Shown: positions 42,183 through 55,379 of the stretch, piece after piece | Numbering within the stretch: the first letter of the stretch is position 1 | How the letters are laid out: each line of letters opens with the position of its first letter | Origin: Albimonas sp041685625 | GTDB lineage: Bacteria > Pseudomonadota > Alphaproteobacteria > Rhodobacterales > Rhodobacteraceae | Assembly (NCBI GenBank): GCA_041685625.1 | Contig: JAWLFJ010000002.1 | Span: 30,077-94,076 of the forward strand | Length of the DNA: 64,000 nt | Direction: 5' to 3' | Program-made: the position numbers and the translations under genes | The notes under the pieces: model-generated | Told to the model about the DNA's origin: nothing | Database searches by the model: none | What the model saw: the letters and a program-made list of their open reading frames with translations, nothing else

Positions 42183-42186
<4 letters not shown>
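41173..42186 (+). CDS. Sulfotransferase-like protein coupled to methylmalonyl-CoA mutase
   Basis: A 337-residue protein with the P-loop-like HLGAHRTGSTALQRSL (about 6-21), the 5'-phosphosulfate-binding loop of sulfotransferase-like proteins, followed by a helical body and ALREPAGWVASTWGYSA, which resembles the 3'-phosphate-binding REP segment. GGGAGG precedes ATG 41173. Its stop overlaps the start of the mutase gene (ATGA), so the two are translationally coupled, which is unexpected for a sulfotransferase. The last 40 residues are Asp/Ala/Arg-rich and repetitive (GADARGLTDGADARET) and probably disordered. Acceptor unknown; it may be a nucleotide-binding protein that is not a sulfotransferase. 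Confidence 0.68.
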
Positions 42187-44326
<2,140 letters not shown>

Positions 44327-44330
<4 letters not shown>

Positions 44331-45268
44331 CGCTTCGGGTCGTCGTCGTCGGGGCGGGCGCGATCGGCGGCTGGCTCGCCTTCCGGCTGGCGGCCGCGGG
44401 CCACGACGTGGCGGTGACGGCGCGGGGGGCGCATCTGGCGGCGATCCGGGGCGAGGGGCTCGGCCTCGACGAGGGCGGCTCGGTCGCGCGGATCGCGGCG
44501 CCGGCGGGGGAGGACCCGGCGGCGTTCGGACCGGCCGATCTGGTGGTGTTCGGCGTGAAGGCGCATCAGCTCGACGCGGCGCTGGCGCAGGCGGCGCCGC
44601 TGGCGGGGCCGGGGACGCTGGCGCTCTCGACGCAGAACGGGATCGACGCGCCGGAGCGGATCGCTGCGGCGTTCGGCGAGGACCGGACGCTGATCGGCGT
44701 GGTGCGCGTCTCGGCCGAGATCCTGCGGCCGGGCGTGATCGGCGAGGTGGTGCAGGTGAGGGGGATCACCGTCGGCGACATGGCCGGCCGTCAGGACCGC
44801 GCCGCGGCGGGCGTGCGCGAGGCGCTGCGGGGGGCCGGGGTGAAGGTGCCGGCCTCGGACGACGTGCGCGCCGATCTCTGGGCGAAGTTCGTGCTGTGGA
44901 ACGCGGCGGCGGCGTCCGTCGCGGCGCGGCTGAGCGGGAACGTGGCGAAGGCCTCGCCGGAGTGGCGCGCGCTCTCGGCGCGGCTGGCCCGGGAGGCGGT
45001 CGCGGTCGGGCGCGCGGCCGGCGCGCCGGTGGCGGACGCGATGGCCGAGACGGTGGAGCGCGGGCTGGCCGAGCCGCCGGACCCGGCGCGGGCGAACATC
45101 CGCCCCTCGATGCTGGTGGATCTGGAGGCGGGCAAGCCGCTGGAACTCGATCACCTCGTCGGCCGGGTGGCGCGGATGGGGGCGGAGCTCGGCGTGCCGG
45201 TCCCGGCCTCGGAGGCGGTGACGGCGGTGCTGGCGCCGTGGCGGGACGGACCGCCGCGGGCGGAATGA
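44327..45268 (+). CDS. Ketopantoate reductase family protein (PanE/ApbA)
   Basis: A 313-residue NADPH-binding protein with the PanE fold. GTG 44327 overlaps the mutase stop. The Rossmann motif VVGAGAIGGWLA (about 6-17) is intact, followed by FGVKAHQLDAAL, STQNGIDAPE with the catalytic N, and KFVLWNAAAAS with the lysine typical of the active site. The C-terminal helical domain ends in RPSMLVDLEAGKPLELDHL, including the SMLxDxxxGKxxExD signature. These enzymes may reduce ketopantoate or other 2-oxo acids. Since a second paralogue follows directly, a role in branched or short-chain 2-oxo acid turnover is possible. Confidence 0.85.
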
Positions 45269-45279
45269 GGGAGAGCGGG

Positions 45280-46203
45280 ATGCGCTTCGCGACGGTGGCG
45301 ACGGGGGCGGTCAACGGGTATCTCGCGGCGCGTCTCGCCGAGGCGGGGACGGAGGTCGTCTGCCTCGCGCGCGGCGCGCATCTGGCGGCGATCCGCGAGC
45401 GCGGCCTGAGGCTGGTCACGGGGGCCGGGGAGACGGCGGCGAGGCCGGCGGCGGCCTCGGACGATCCCGCGGCGCTCGGGCCCGCGGACGTGGTGCTCTT
45501 CGCGGTGAAGGCGCAGGACCTCGAGGCGGCCGCGCCGCTCTGCGAGCCCCTGATGGGGCCGGCGACGGTGGTGATCCCCTTCCTCAACGGGGTCGAGGCG
45601 TCGGCGCGGCTGGAGGCGATGCTGGGCGCGGGCCGGGTCCTGGAAGGCCTCTGCCAGATCTCGGTCTTCGTGCGCGAGCCCGGCGTGATCCGTCAGACCG
45701 GCGATTTCGCGCGCTTCCGCTTCGCCGAGCGCGACGGGACGCGCAGCGACCGGGCGCTGGCGATCGCCGAGGCGATGGGCGCGGCGGGCATCGAGGCCGG
45801 CGTGCCGGAGGACGTGACGCGCGAGCTCTGGCTCAAGTTCATGTTCCTCGCGACCTTCGCCGGGATCACCGCGGCGGCGCGCTGCGACGCGGCGGAGATC
45901 CGGGCGCGGCCCGAGCTCGCGGCGCTGCTGGCCGACTGCGTCGGCGAGGTCGGGCGGCTGGCGCGGGCCGAGGGCGCGGACGTGACCGAGGCCGACGAAG
46001 CCAAGGCGCTGGACTTCGTGCGCGCCCTGCCGGACGCCATGCGCGCGAGCCAGGCGAACGATCTGGAGGCCGGTCGGCCGCTGGAGGTGGACTGGCTGTC
46101 GGGCGCCGTGGCGCGGCTCTCGGCGACCCATGGGCTGGCGGCGCCGGCGCACCGCACGCTGCACGCGGTGCTTTCGCCGTTCCGCGACGGCCGTCGGAAC
46201 TGA
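45280..46203 (+). CDS. Ketopantoate reductase-like protein with altered Rossmann loop
   Basis: A 307-residue paralogue of the preceding gene. The start ATG 45280, 11 bases after the previous stop, puts the Rossmann strand at the N-terminus; an ATG at 45265 is also possible. The nucleotide loop reads VATGAVNGYLA, so the first and third glycines of GxGxxG are replaced by Ala and Asn. The rest is recognisable: FAVKAQDLEAA, PFLNGVEA, LWLKFMFLATFAGITAAAR and ASQANDLEAGRPLEVDWLSG. The changed loop could mean a different cofactor preference or a weaker one. It ends 126 bases before the malic-enzyme gene. Confidence 0.8.
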   Translation: MRFATVATGAVNGYLAARLAEAGTEVVCLARGAHLAAIRERGLRLVTGAGETAARPAAASDDPAALGPADVVLFAVKAQDLEAAAPLCEPLMGPATVVIPFLNGVEASARLEAMLGAGRVLEGLCQISVFVREPGVIRQTGDFARFRFAERDGTRSDRALAIAEAMGAAGIEAGVPEDVTRELWLKFMFLATFAGITAAARCDAAEIRARPELAALLADCVGEVGRLARAEGADVTEADEAKALDFVRALPDAMRASQANDLEAGRPLEVDWLSGAVARLSATHGLAAPAHRTLHAVLSPFRDGRRN

Positions 46204-46329
46204 CGGGAGGCGCGGGCCGCGCCGACGCGCGCCGCGAGCGGGGGCCGGAGGCTCCCCGAGCGGCGCGCCCCCCGCCGAAGGGCGGAACGCGACAGGCCGG
46301 GGCGAAACCCGGCGGAGAGGGAGGAGCGC

Positions 46330-48609
<2,280 letters not shown>

Positions 48610-48763
48610 CGCGGAGACGGGAGCGGCGCCGGCCGGTGATCGGCGCGGCGGACCGCCCGTGGGCGCGCCGCCGGCGAGGGGGAGCGGGGCGCCCGCCCGG
48701 CGCCGCCTCAGGCATCGGCGGCGGGCGGCGAAAGGCGCGGTCCGGCGCAGGGCCGGAGGCGCG

Positions 48764-48820
48764 TCACTTCTTCTTCGTGGTCGAGCCGGGCTTCGCGCCG
48801 CCCTTCGGCGTGTCGGCCAT
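48764..48820 (-). CDS. Possible 18-residue microprotein
   Basis: A short frame starts at ATG 48820, preceded by GAAGGAA at a suitable distance, and encodes MADTPKGGAKPGSTTKKK, a Lys/Gly/Pro-rich basic peptide, before TGA. Codon choice is GC-rich and consistent with a real gene, and the upstream bases are A+T-richer than average. The product is far too short for a family match, so expression is uncertain. Confidence 0.35.
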   Translation of the reverse strand: MADTPKGGAKPGSTTKKK

Positions 48821-48967
48821 GGCGACTTTTCCTTCACTTCGCGACCGCGGCGCCATGCGGCGTTCGGTGGAGCCGATTTCATTGCGGTTCGGTCGGACGT
48901 CAGGATGTCGCCGGACGGACGTGACAATTCGCGAGGGCGGCGACTTGAGGAACCGCTCCGAGCCGGC

Positions 48968-48981
48968 TTGAGTCAGGTCAA
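48968..48981 (+). promoter_or_regulatory. FNR/Crp-like dyad upstream of prpE
   Basis: TTGAGTCAGGTCAA keeps the TTGA-N6-TCAA core of FnrL/Crp-type sites; the inner bases differ from TTGAT-N4-ATCAA. It lies about 73 bases before the prpE start. Function is tentative. Confidence 0.35.
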
Positions 48982-49053
48982 GGACACGGGCCGCCGGAGA
49001 CGGCGATGAGACGCAAGGCGCCCCGGCGAGCGGGCGCGGACGAGGAGGGACGC

Positions 49054-50946
49054 ATGGGCTACCGCGAGGTCTACGAAGGCTGGAAGGCCGATCCCGAGGG
49101 CTTCTGGATGGAGGCGGCGGAGGCGGTCGACTGGATCGAGAAGCCGAGCCGCGCCTTCTTCCCCGAGCGCGGCGTCTACGGCGAGTGGTACGCCGACGGG
49201 GTGATGAACACCTGCTGGAACGCCGTCGACCGCTGGGTGGAGGCGGGACGCGGCGACCAGCCCGCGCTGATCCACGACAGCCCCGTGACCGGCACCAAGC
49301 ACGTCGTCACCTATGCCGAACTGCAGGACCGGGTGGCGAGCCTCGCCGGCGCCCTGAAGGCGCGCGGCGTCGGCAAGGGCGACCGGGTGGTGATCTACAT
49401 GCCGATGGTGCCGGAGGCGGTGGAGGCGATGCTGGCCTGCGCCCGGCTCGGCGCGATCCATTCGGTGGTGTTCGGCGGCTTCGCGGCGCACGAACTCGCG
49501 GTCCGCATCGACGACGCCAAGCCGAAGGCGATCCTCGCCGCGTCCTGCGGGATCGAGCCTGGGCGGGTGGTGCACTACAAGCCGCTGCTGGACGGCGCCA
49601 TCGCGCAGGCGAGCCACAAGCCCGACTTCTGCGTGATCCTCCAGCGCGAGCAGGAGGTGGCGAAGCTGGAGGAGGGGCGCGATGTCGACTGGCACGCCTT
49701 CCAGTACGGGGCCGAGCCCGCGCCGTGCGAGCCCGTGAGCGGGGCGGAGCCGGTCTACGTCCTCTACACCTCCGGCACGACGGGCCAGCCGAAGGGGGTG
49801 GTGCGGCCCTCCGCCGGGCACGCCGTCGCGCTCGAATGGACGATGCGCAACCTCTACGACTGCGGCCCCGGCGACGTGTTCTGGGCGGCCTCCGACGTCG
49901 GCTGGGTGGTGGGGCATTCCTACATCGCCTACGCGCCGCTGCTGGCGGGCTGCACCTCCATCGTGTTCGAGGGCAAGCCGGTGGGGACGCCCGACGCGGG
50001 CACCTTCTGGCGGGTGATCGAGGAGCACGGCGTCCGGAGCTTCTTCACCGCGCCCACGGCCTTCCGCGCGATCAAGCGGGAGGATCCGAAGGGCGAGTTC
50101 GTGAAGAAGTACGACCTCTCGGGCCTGAAATACCTGTTCCTCGCCGGGGAGCGGGCGGATCCGGACACGGTGGACTGGGCGGCCGATCAGCTGAAGGTGC
50201 CGGTGATCGACCACTGGTGGCAGACCGAGACGGGCTGGGCCATCGCCGGCAATCCCGCCGGGATCGAGCTGCTGCCGCTCAAGACCGGCTCGCCGAGCGT
50301 GCCGATGCCGGGCTACGACGTGCAGATCCTCGACGAGGGAGGGCGGCCGCTGCCGCCGGACACGCTCGGCGCCGTGGCGGTGAAGCTGCCGCTGCCGCCG
50401 GGCTGCCTGCCGACGCTCTGGGGCGCGGAGGAGCGGTTCCGCAAGAGCTACCTGGAGCACTTCCCCGGGTACTACGAGACCGGGGACGCCGGGATGCTGG
50501 ACGAGGACGGCTATCTCTACATCATGGCGCGCACCGACGACGTCATCAACGTGGCCGGGCACCGGCTGAGCACCGGCGCGATGGAGGAGGTCCTGGCGGG
50601 GCACCCCGACGTCGCCGAATGCGCGGTGATCGGGGTGGCGGACGCGCTCAAGGGCCAGCTGCCGATGGGCTTCCTCTGCCTCTCCAAGGGCGTGAACCGG
50701 CCGCTGGAGGAGATCGAGGCGGAATGCGTCAAGCGCATCCGCGACGAGATCGGCCCGGTCGCGGCCTTCAAGCTCGCCGTGGTGGTGGACCGGCTTCCGA
50801 AGACCCGCTCCGGCAAGATCCTCCGCGCGACCATGGCCAGGATCTGCGACGGCGCGGACTTCAAGGCGCCGGCGACGATCGACGACCCCGCGATCCTCGA
50901 CGAGATCCGCGAGGCGGTGCGACGGCTCGGCTATCCGCGGGGCTGA
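49054..50946 (+). CDS. prpE: Propionyl-CoA synthetase (propionate--CoA ligase)
   Basis: PrpE activates propionate to propionyl-CoA through propionyl-AMP. The 630-residue protein starts at ATG 49054 with GAGGAGG upstream and has the acetyl/propionyl-CoA synthetase layout: N-terminal ACAS segment (FWMEAAEAVDWIEKPS), RLGAIHSVVFGGFAAHELA, ATP loop YTSGTTGQPKG (238-248), WWQTETGWAI, YETGDAG and the acetylation-regulated lysine K588 in TRSGKILR. The residues GHS-Y-I and the WAASDVGWVVG loop fit the PrpE subgroup. It supplies the substrate for pccAB. Shared short motifs with the pcc operator suggest common control. Confidence 0.93.
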   Translation: MGYREVYEGWKADPEGFWMEAAEAVDWIEKPSRAFFPERGVYGEWYADGVMNTCWNAVDRWVEAGRGDQPALIHDSPVTGTKHVVTYAELQDRVASLAGALKARGVGKGDRVVIYMPMVPEAVEAMLACARLGAIHSVVFGGFAAHELAVRIDDAKPKAILAASCGIEPGRVVHYKPLLDGAIAQASHKPDFCVILQREQEVAKLEEGRDVDWHAFQYGAEPAPCEPVSGAEPVYVLYTSGTTGQPKGVVRPSAGHAVALEWTMRNLYDCGPGDVFWAASDVGWVVGHSYIAYAPLLAGCTSIVFEGKPVGTPDAGTFWRVIEEHGVRSFFTAPTAFRAIKREDPKGEFVKKYDLSGLKYLFLAGERADPDTVDWAADQLKVPVIDHWWQTETGWAIAGNPAGIELLPLKTGSPSVPMPGYDVQILDEGGRPLPPDTLGAVAVKLPLPPGCLPTLWGAEERFRKSYLEHFPGYYETGDAGMLDEDGYLYIMARTDDVINVAGHRLSTGAMEEVLAGHPDVAECAVIGVADALKGQLPMGFLCLSKGVNRPLEEIEAECVKRIRDEIGPVAAFKLAVVVDRLPKTRSGKILRATMARICDGADFKAPATIDDPAILDEIREAVRRLGYPRG

Positions 50947-51046
50947 GCCGCGCGGCCGCATGCAAGGCCGGCGGGCGGGGCTTGTCCGCGACGCCGGCCG
51001 ACGCCACATCGTATTCGCCACAAGGAATTCGACAGGAGAGAGCACG

Positions 51047-51946
51047 ATGCCGGAGATGCGCCTCAGCCCCTCGAACGGACCCGGATCGCCCGACGTGGCG
51101 GGCTTCTACGAGCCCGACACCGGCAGCATCCAGTACGTCGTTTCGGACCCGGCGACGGGCAAGGCGGCGCTGATCGACGTCGTTCTGAACTTCGACCCGC
51201 GCGAGGCGCGCACCTCGACCGAGGCGATGGAGGAGATCCTCGCCTACGTCGCCGAGAAGGGGCTGACGGTCCAGTGGATCCTCGACACCCATCCGCACGC
51301 CGATCACATGATGGCCTCGGCCCGGCTGAAGGAGCGCCTCGGCGCGCCGACGGCGATCGGGGAGAAGGTGAAGGACATCGCCGTCCTCTGGCGCGAGTTC
51401 TACAACACGCCGGACGCCTTCGACCCCGACGGCGACTTCGACCGGCTTTTCGCCGACGGCGACACCTTCGAGATCGGCGAGCTGCCGGTGCGGGTGATGC
51501 TCTCGCCCGGGCACACGCTCGGCTCGATCACCTATGTCGTGGGCTCGGACGCGGCCTTCGTGCACGACACGCTGATGCATGTGGACGTGGGCACCTCGCG
51601 CGCCGACTTCCCGGGCGGCTCGGCGCATGAGCTGTGGGACTCGATCCAGGCCATCCTGGCGCTGCCGGAGGAGACGCGGCTCTTCATCGGGCACGACTAC
51701 GGCGCGGAGGGGCGCGACGGCCCGGCCTGGGAGGCGACGGTGGCCGAGCACAAGGCGAAGAACCCGCATGTGGGCGGCGACGCCACGGAGGCGGGCTTCG
51801 TCGAGCGGCGCGAGGCGCGCGACGCCACGCTGGCGCTGCCCGACCGGATGCTGCACGCGTTGCAGGTGAACCTGCGCGGCGGGCGGCTGCCCCCGCCGGA
51901 GGACGACGGCCACCGCTACTACAAGATCCCCGCCGAACGTTTCTGA
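51047..51946 (+). CDS. Metallo-beta-lactamase-fold hydrolase, persulfide dioxygenase-like
   Basis: A 299-residue MBL-fold protein. Metal ligands are seen as H82, H84, D86 and H87 (DTHPHADHMMA), H156 (SPGHTLGS), D174 (VHDTLM) and the histidine in LFIGHDYG. The sequence follows the ETHE1/Blh group, which oxidises glutathione persulfide using iron, rather than glyoxalase II. The next gene is a rhodanese, 12 bases away, and this pair is the standard sulfide-detoxification unit. ATG 51047 follows GACAGGAGAG. No sulfide:quinone reductase or BigR-type repressor is seen in the window. Confidence 0.82.
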   Translation: MPEMRLSPSNGPGSPDVAGFYEPDTGSIQYVVSDPATGKAALIDVVLNFDPREARTSTEAMEEILAYVAEKGLTVQWILDTHPHADHMMASARLKERLGAPTAIGEKVKDIAVLWREFYNTPDAFDPDGDFDRLFADGDTFEIGELPVRVMLSPGHTLGSITYVVGSDAAFVHDTLMHVDVGTSRADFPGGSAHELWDSIQAILALPEETRLFIGHDYGAEGRDGPAWEATVAEHKAKNPHVGGDATEAGFVERREARDATLALPDRMLHALQVNLRGGRLPPPEDDGHRYYKIPAERF

Positions 51947-51958
51947 GAGGACCCCGCG

Positions 51959-52348
51959 ATGCGCACCGAAGACACCCCGAGCGGCCCGCTGGAGCATTGG
52001 ACGCCGCAGGAGGTCGCCGAGGCGATGGCCAGGCGCGAGATCGTGCTGATCGACGTGCGCACGCCGCAGGAATACATGTTCGAGCACGTCGAGGGCGCGC
52101 TGCTGCTGCCGATGGCCTTCCTGAACCCCGAGCATCTGCCGGCGCAGGGCGAGAAGCGGGTTGTGTTCCACTGCGGCTCGGGCGCGCGCTCCGCCAAGAC
52201 GGCTGGCTTCTGCCTCGGCGAGGGAATCGCGCCGGTGGCGCACATGGAGGGCGGCTTCGGCGCCTGGAAGGCGGCCGGGCTGCCCTATGTCGGCACGGAC
52301 ATGGCGACCGGCGCGCCGAAGCGGATGCCGGGCCAGGCGTCCGGCTGA
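51959..52348 (+). CDS. Rhodanese-like domain protein
   Basis: A 129-residue single-domain sulfurtransferase with the catalytic C72 in VFHCGSGARS, the phosphate/persulfide loop of rhodaneses, preceded by LIDVRTPQEYMFEHVEGA. It is 12 bases after the persulfide dioxygenase-like gene and would move sulfur between persulfides, sulfite and thiosulfate. GAGAGG precedes ATG 51959. Cytoplasmic, no signal peptide. Confidence 0.88.
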   Translation: MRTEDTPSGPLEHWTPQEVAEAMARREIVLIDVRTPQEYMFEHVEGALLLPMAFLNPEHLPAQGEKRVVFHCGSGARSAKTAGFCLGEGIAPVAHMEGGFGAWKAAGLPYVGTDMATGAPKRMPGQASG

Positions 52349-52376
52349 AGCGGGGCGGGGCGCGCCCCTCGGCGGT

Positions 52377-52398
52377 CGGGCGGCGCCCCGGCCGCCCG
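52377..52398. terminator. Hairpin between converging rhodanese and DUF1523 genes
   Basis: CGGGCGGC (52377-52384) pairs with GCCGCCCG (52391-52398) over a six-base loop, in the 76-bp space between the two stop codons, followed by a TCTCCCC tract. Probably bidirectional. Confidence 0.45.
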
Positions 52399-52424
52399 TC
52401 TCCCCGCCGCCCGTCTCCCCTCCG

Positions 52425-52970
52425 TCAGCCCGTTTCGGCGCCGTCCCGCGGCCGCGTGAGGCGGGCGAACGCTGGCGACAGCCGATGGCGCAGCACCAGC
52501 GCGAGAGCGATCAGCGCCAGGATCGTCGCGATGTTGAACCAGGGGATGATGGTCTGGTCCGGTCCCTCGGCGCGCTCCATCGAGATGGCGTTGGGGAACC
52601 AGCTGAACATGCTCCATCGCCAGCCGTAATGGGTGATCACGAACCATTTCGGGTTCTCTTCGGAGGAGACGTTGGTCTCCGCCCTGGTCGCGAGGTTGGC
52701 GCTGTCGAACTTGAAGTACGGGGGCCAGCCCCAGCCCGTGTCTTCGTTCCGGTAGACGTACGGCTCGCCGTCCGGCGTCACCGTCTGGATGTAGCGCACG
52801 TCCTCGTTGCGGGTGACGGTCTCGCCTTTTTCGTTCTCCACCTCCACCGACTGGCGCTTGATCTCGGTGCCGAGGATGCGCACGACGTCGTGCTGCGGGA
52901 GCGTGTAGTGAAGGAAGCCGGCGACCGCGAGAAGGAGGAGGGCGTAGAACACCCATTTCGCGTAGCGCAT
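52425..52970 (-). CDS. DUF1523 family membrane protein
   Basis: A 181-residue protein with an N-terminal membrane helix (VFYALLLLAVAGFLHYTL), a soluble periplasmic-like middle with VVRILGTEIKRQ, DVRYIQTVTPDGEPYVYRNE and HYGWRWSMFSWFPNAIS, and a second helix (IIPWFNIATILALIALALVL) near the C-terminus. This is the DUF1523 pattern, largely confined to Rhodobacterales; function unknown. The start is ATG 52970. It is divergent from guaB. Confidence 0.85.
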   Translation of the reverse strand: MRYAKWVFYALLLLAVAGFLHYTLPQHDVVRILGTEIKRQSVEVENEKGETVTRNEDVRYIQTVTPDGEPYVYRNEDTGWGWPPYFKFDSANLATRAETNVSSEENPKWFVITHYGWRWSMFSWFPNAISMERAEGPDQTIIPWFNIATILALIALALVLRHRLSPAFARLTRPRDGAETG

Positions 52971-53240
52971 GACGCACCTCGAACGGTTTCGCCGCCGGGA
53001 CCGGACGGCGCGGCGTTTCGACATATGGGGATCACGGCCGCGCGAGGCCAGAGACGCCTCGGAATCGCCATTCTCGACCTGATTCGGCGGCGGCGGGGCG
53101 GTCCGCCGGCCGAGGCGATCGGGCTTCGACGGGCCGGGCCGGCGCGGGCGGGGCCGGCGCGACCGCGCCGCCGCTTCCCTTCCGCCCCGGCCCATGCGAA
53201 GGGGACGCGCCAACCGAACCCGCGGCCCAAGGAGGCGACG

Positions 53241-54695
53241 ATGGAGATTCGCGAGGCGCTCGCCTTCGACGACGTGCTGCTCACCCCCGGCGCCTCCGAG
53301 GTGCTGCCGGCGGAGACCGATCTACGCACGCGCGTCACGCGGGAGATCGAGCTGAACCTGCCGATCCTCTCCTCGGCCATGGACACCGTGACCGAGAGCG
53401 CCATGGCCATCGCGCTGGCGCAGGCGGGCGGCATGGGCGTCGTGCACCGCAACCTGACGGTCGAGGAGCAGGCGGACGAGGTGCGCCGCGTGAAGCGCTT
53501 CGAGAGCGGCATCGTCTACAACCCCGTCACGCTGCGCCCGCACCAGACGCTGCGGGACGCGCGGGCGATGCAGTCGCGCTACAAGATCACCGGCTTCCCG
53601 GTGATCGACGAGGAGGGGCGGCCGGTCGGCATCCTCACCAACCGCGACATGCGCTTCGTCACCGACGAGACGACGCCGGTGCGGTTGATGATGACCTCGG
53701 AGCGCCTCGCGATCGCCGAGGAGCCGGTGGAGGCCGAGGACGCGCGGCGCATGATGCACGCGCGCCGGATCGAGAAGCTGCTCGTGGTGGACCGGGAGGG
53801 GCGGCTGGCCGGGCTGCTGACGATCCGCGACCTCGAGAAGTCGGTGCTCAATCCCAACGCCTGCAAGGACCGGCTGGGCCGGCTGCGCGTCGCCGCGGCG
53901 ACCACGGTCGGCGACGCCGGCTTCGAGCGCTCCGAGGCGCTGATCGACGCCCATGCCGACCTGATCGTGATCGACACCGCGCACGGGCACTCCGCGGCGG
54001 TGGCCGAGGCGGTGAGGCGGATCAAGCGGATCTCCAACGCGGTGCAGGTGGTGGCCGGCAACGTCGCCACGGCCGAGGCGACGCGGGCGCTTCTGGACGC
54101 CGGGGCGGACGCGGTGAAGGTGGGCATCGGCCCGGGCTCGATCTGCACGACGCGGGTGGTGGCGGGCGTCGGCGTGCCGCAGCTGACCGCGGTGATGGAC
54201 TGCGCCGAGGCGGCGGCGGCGCATGGGGCGCCGGTGATCGCGGACGGCGGGATCAAGTTCTCCGGCGATCTCGCGAAGGCGCTGGCTTCGGGCGCGCACT
54301 GCGCCATGGTCGGCTCGATGCTCGCGGGCACGGACGAGTCGCCGGGCGAGCTGTTCCTGTTCGAGGGACGCAGCTTCAAGGCCTATCGCGGCATGGGCAG
54401 CGTCGGCGCGATGGCCCGCGGCTCGGCCGACCGCTACTTCCAGAAGGAGGCCTCGGCCGACAAGCTGGTGCCCGAGGGCGTCGAGGGCCGGGTCCCTTAC
54501 AAGGGCGCCGCCGGCGCGGTGCTGCACCAGATGGCCGGGGGCCTGCGTGCGGCGATGGGCTATGTCGGCGCGAGAACGTTGCCCGAACTCCGCGAGAAGG
54601 CGCGCTTCGTCCGCGTCTCCGGCGCCGGCCTTCGCGAGAGCCACGTCCACAACGTCGAGATCACGCGGGAAAGCCCCAACTACCGAGGCGCCTGA
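53241..54695 (+). CDS. guaB: Inosine-5'-monophosphate dehydrogenase
   Basis: GuaB oxidises IMP to XMP, the first step to GMP. The 484-residue protein has the TIM barrel interrupted by a CBS-pair Bateman domain (about 95-210; KITGFPVIDEEGRPVGI, EKLLVVDREGRLAGL). The catalytic loop has C302 (GIGPGSICTTRVV), and the flap contains RGMGSVGAM and VPYKGAAG. ATG 53241 has AAGGAGG upstream. It is followed by a PfpI gene. Length is standard and identification certain. Confidence 0.98.
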   Translation: MEIREALAFDDVLLTPGASEVLPAETDLRTRVTREIELNLPILSSAMDTVTESAMAIALAQAGGMGVVHRNLTVEEQADEVRRVKRFESGIVYNPVTLRPHQTLRDARAMQSRYKITGFPVIDEEGRPVGILTNRDMRFVTDETTPVRLMMTSERLAIAEEPVEAEDARRMMHARRIEKLLVVDREGRLAGLLTIRDLEKSVLNPNACKDRLGRLRVAAATTVGDAGFERSEALIDAHADLIVIDTAHGHSAAVAEAVRRIKRISNAVQVVAGNVATAEATRALLDAGADAVKVGIGPGSICTTRVVAGVGVPQLTAVMDCAEAAAAHGAPVIADGGIKFSGDLAKALASGAHCAMVGSMLAGTDESPGELFLFEGRSFKAYRGMGSVGAMARGSADRYFQKEASADKLVPEGVEGRVPYKGAAGAVLHQMAGGLRAAMGYVGARTLPELREKARFVRVSGAGLRESHVHNVEITRESPNYRGA

Positions 54696-54807
54696 CGGGT
54701 CGGCCCGCGGCCTTGAAGGGCATCTTCGGCCGCTCCGGCGCGGGAACCGCCGCCGGGGGCGGCGCGTTGGACCCATGACCTCTTCGGACAGGCATGGGAG
54801 ACCGATC

Positions 54808-55371
54808 ATGGCCAAGCTCGACGGAAAGCGCATCGCCATTCTCGCCACGCACGGCTTCGAGTTCTCCGAACTCGACACGCCGCGCACCAAGCTCAAGGAG
54901 ATGGGCGCCGAGGTCGACGTGATCTCGCCCGAGGGCGGCGAGATCCGTGGCTGGCAGGGCGACGACTGGGGCGACTCGATCCCGGTCGACCGCACGCTTC
55001 AGGACGCCGAGGCCGGCGACTACGACGCGCTGGTCATCCCCGGCGGTCAGATCAACCCGGACCTGCTGCGCGTGAACGACCGGGCCGTGGGGATGGTCCG
55101 CGCCTTCTTCGAGCAGAAGAAGCCGCTCGCCGCGATCTGCCACGGGCCTTGGCTGTTGATCGAGGCGGACGTGGTGCGCGGTCGCCAGGCGACGTCATAC
55201 AAGTCGATCCGCACCGACATGAAGAACGCCGGGGCCGAGTGGACCGACGCGCCGGTGGTCTGCCATCAGGCGCTGATCACGAGCCGGCATCCGGGCGACC
55301 TCGGCGCCTTCGTGGACAAGATCGCCGAGGAGGTGATCGAGGGTCGGCATGAGGCGCGGCGGACCGCCTGA
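54808..55371 (+). CDS. DJ-1/PfpI family protein
   Basis: A 187-residue PfpI/YhbO-type protein. The nucleophile elbow holds C111-H112 (AAICHGPWLL), and E17 (HGFEFSE) is the usual partner that lowers the cysteine pKa. PGGQINPDLLR and TSYKSIRTDMKNAGAEW are family motifs. Members act as protein or methylglyoxal deglycases, or as stress-induced peptidase-like proteins; the exact activity is disputed. It lies 112 bases after guaB in the same direction. The start is ATG 54808. Confidence 0.88.
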   Translation: MAKLDGKRIAILATHGFEFSELDTPRTKLKEMGAEVDVISPEGGEIRGWQGDDWGDSIPVDRTLQDAEAGDYDALVIPGGQINPDLLRVNDRAVGMVRAFFEQKKPLAAICHGPWLLIEADVVRGRQATSYKSIRTDMKNAGAEWTDAPVVCHQALITSRHPGDLGAFVDKIAEEVIEGRHEARRTA

Positions 55372-55379
55372 GCCTTCGC

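Larger units (their letters stand above)
48610..49053. other. Intergenic region upstream of prpE
   Basis: This 444-bp gap has no long coding frame. It contains a possible 18-codon minus-strand microprotein (48764-48820), two sequences shared with the pccR-pccB operator region (CTTCGCGAC at 48837 and CAATTCGCG at 48925), an FNR/Crp-like dyad (48968-48981) and the prpE ribosome site. Confidence 0.55.
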
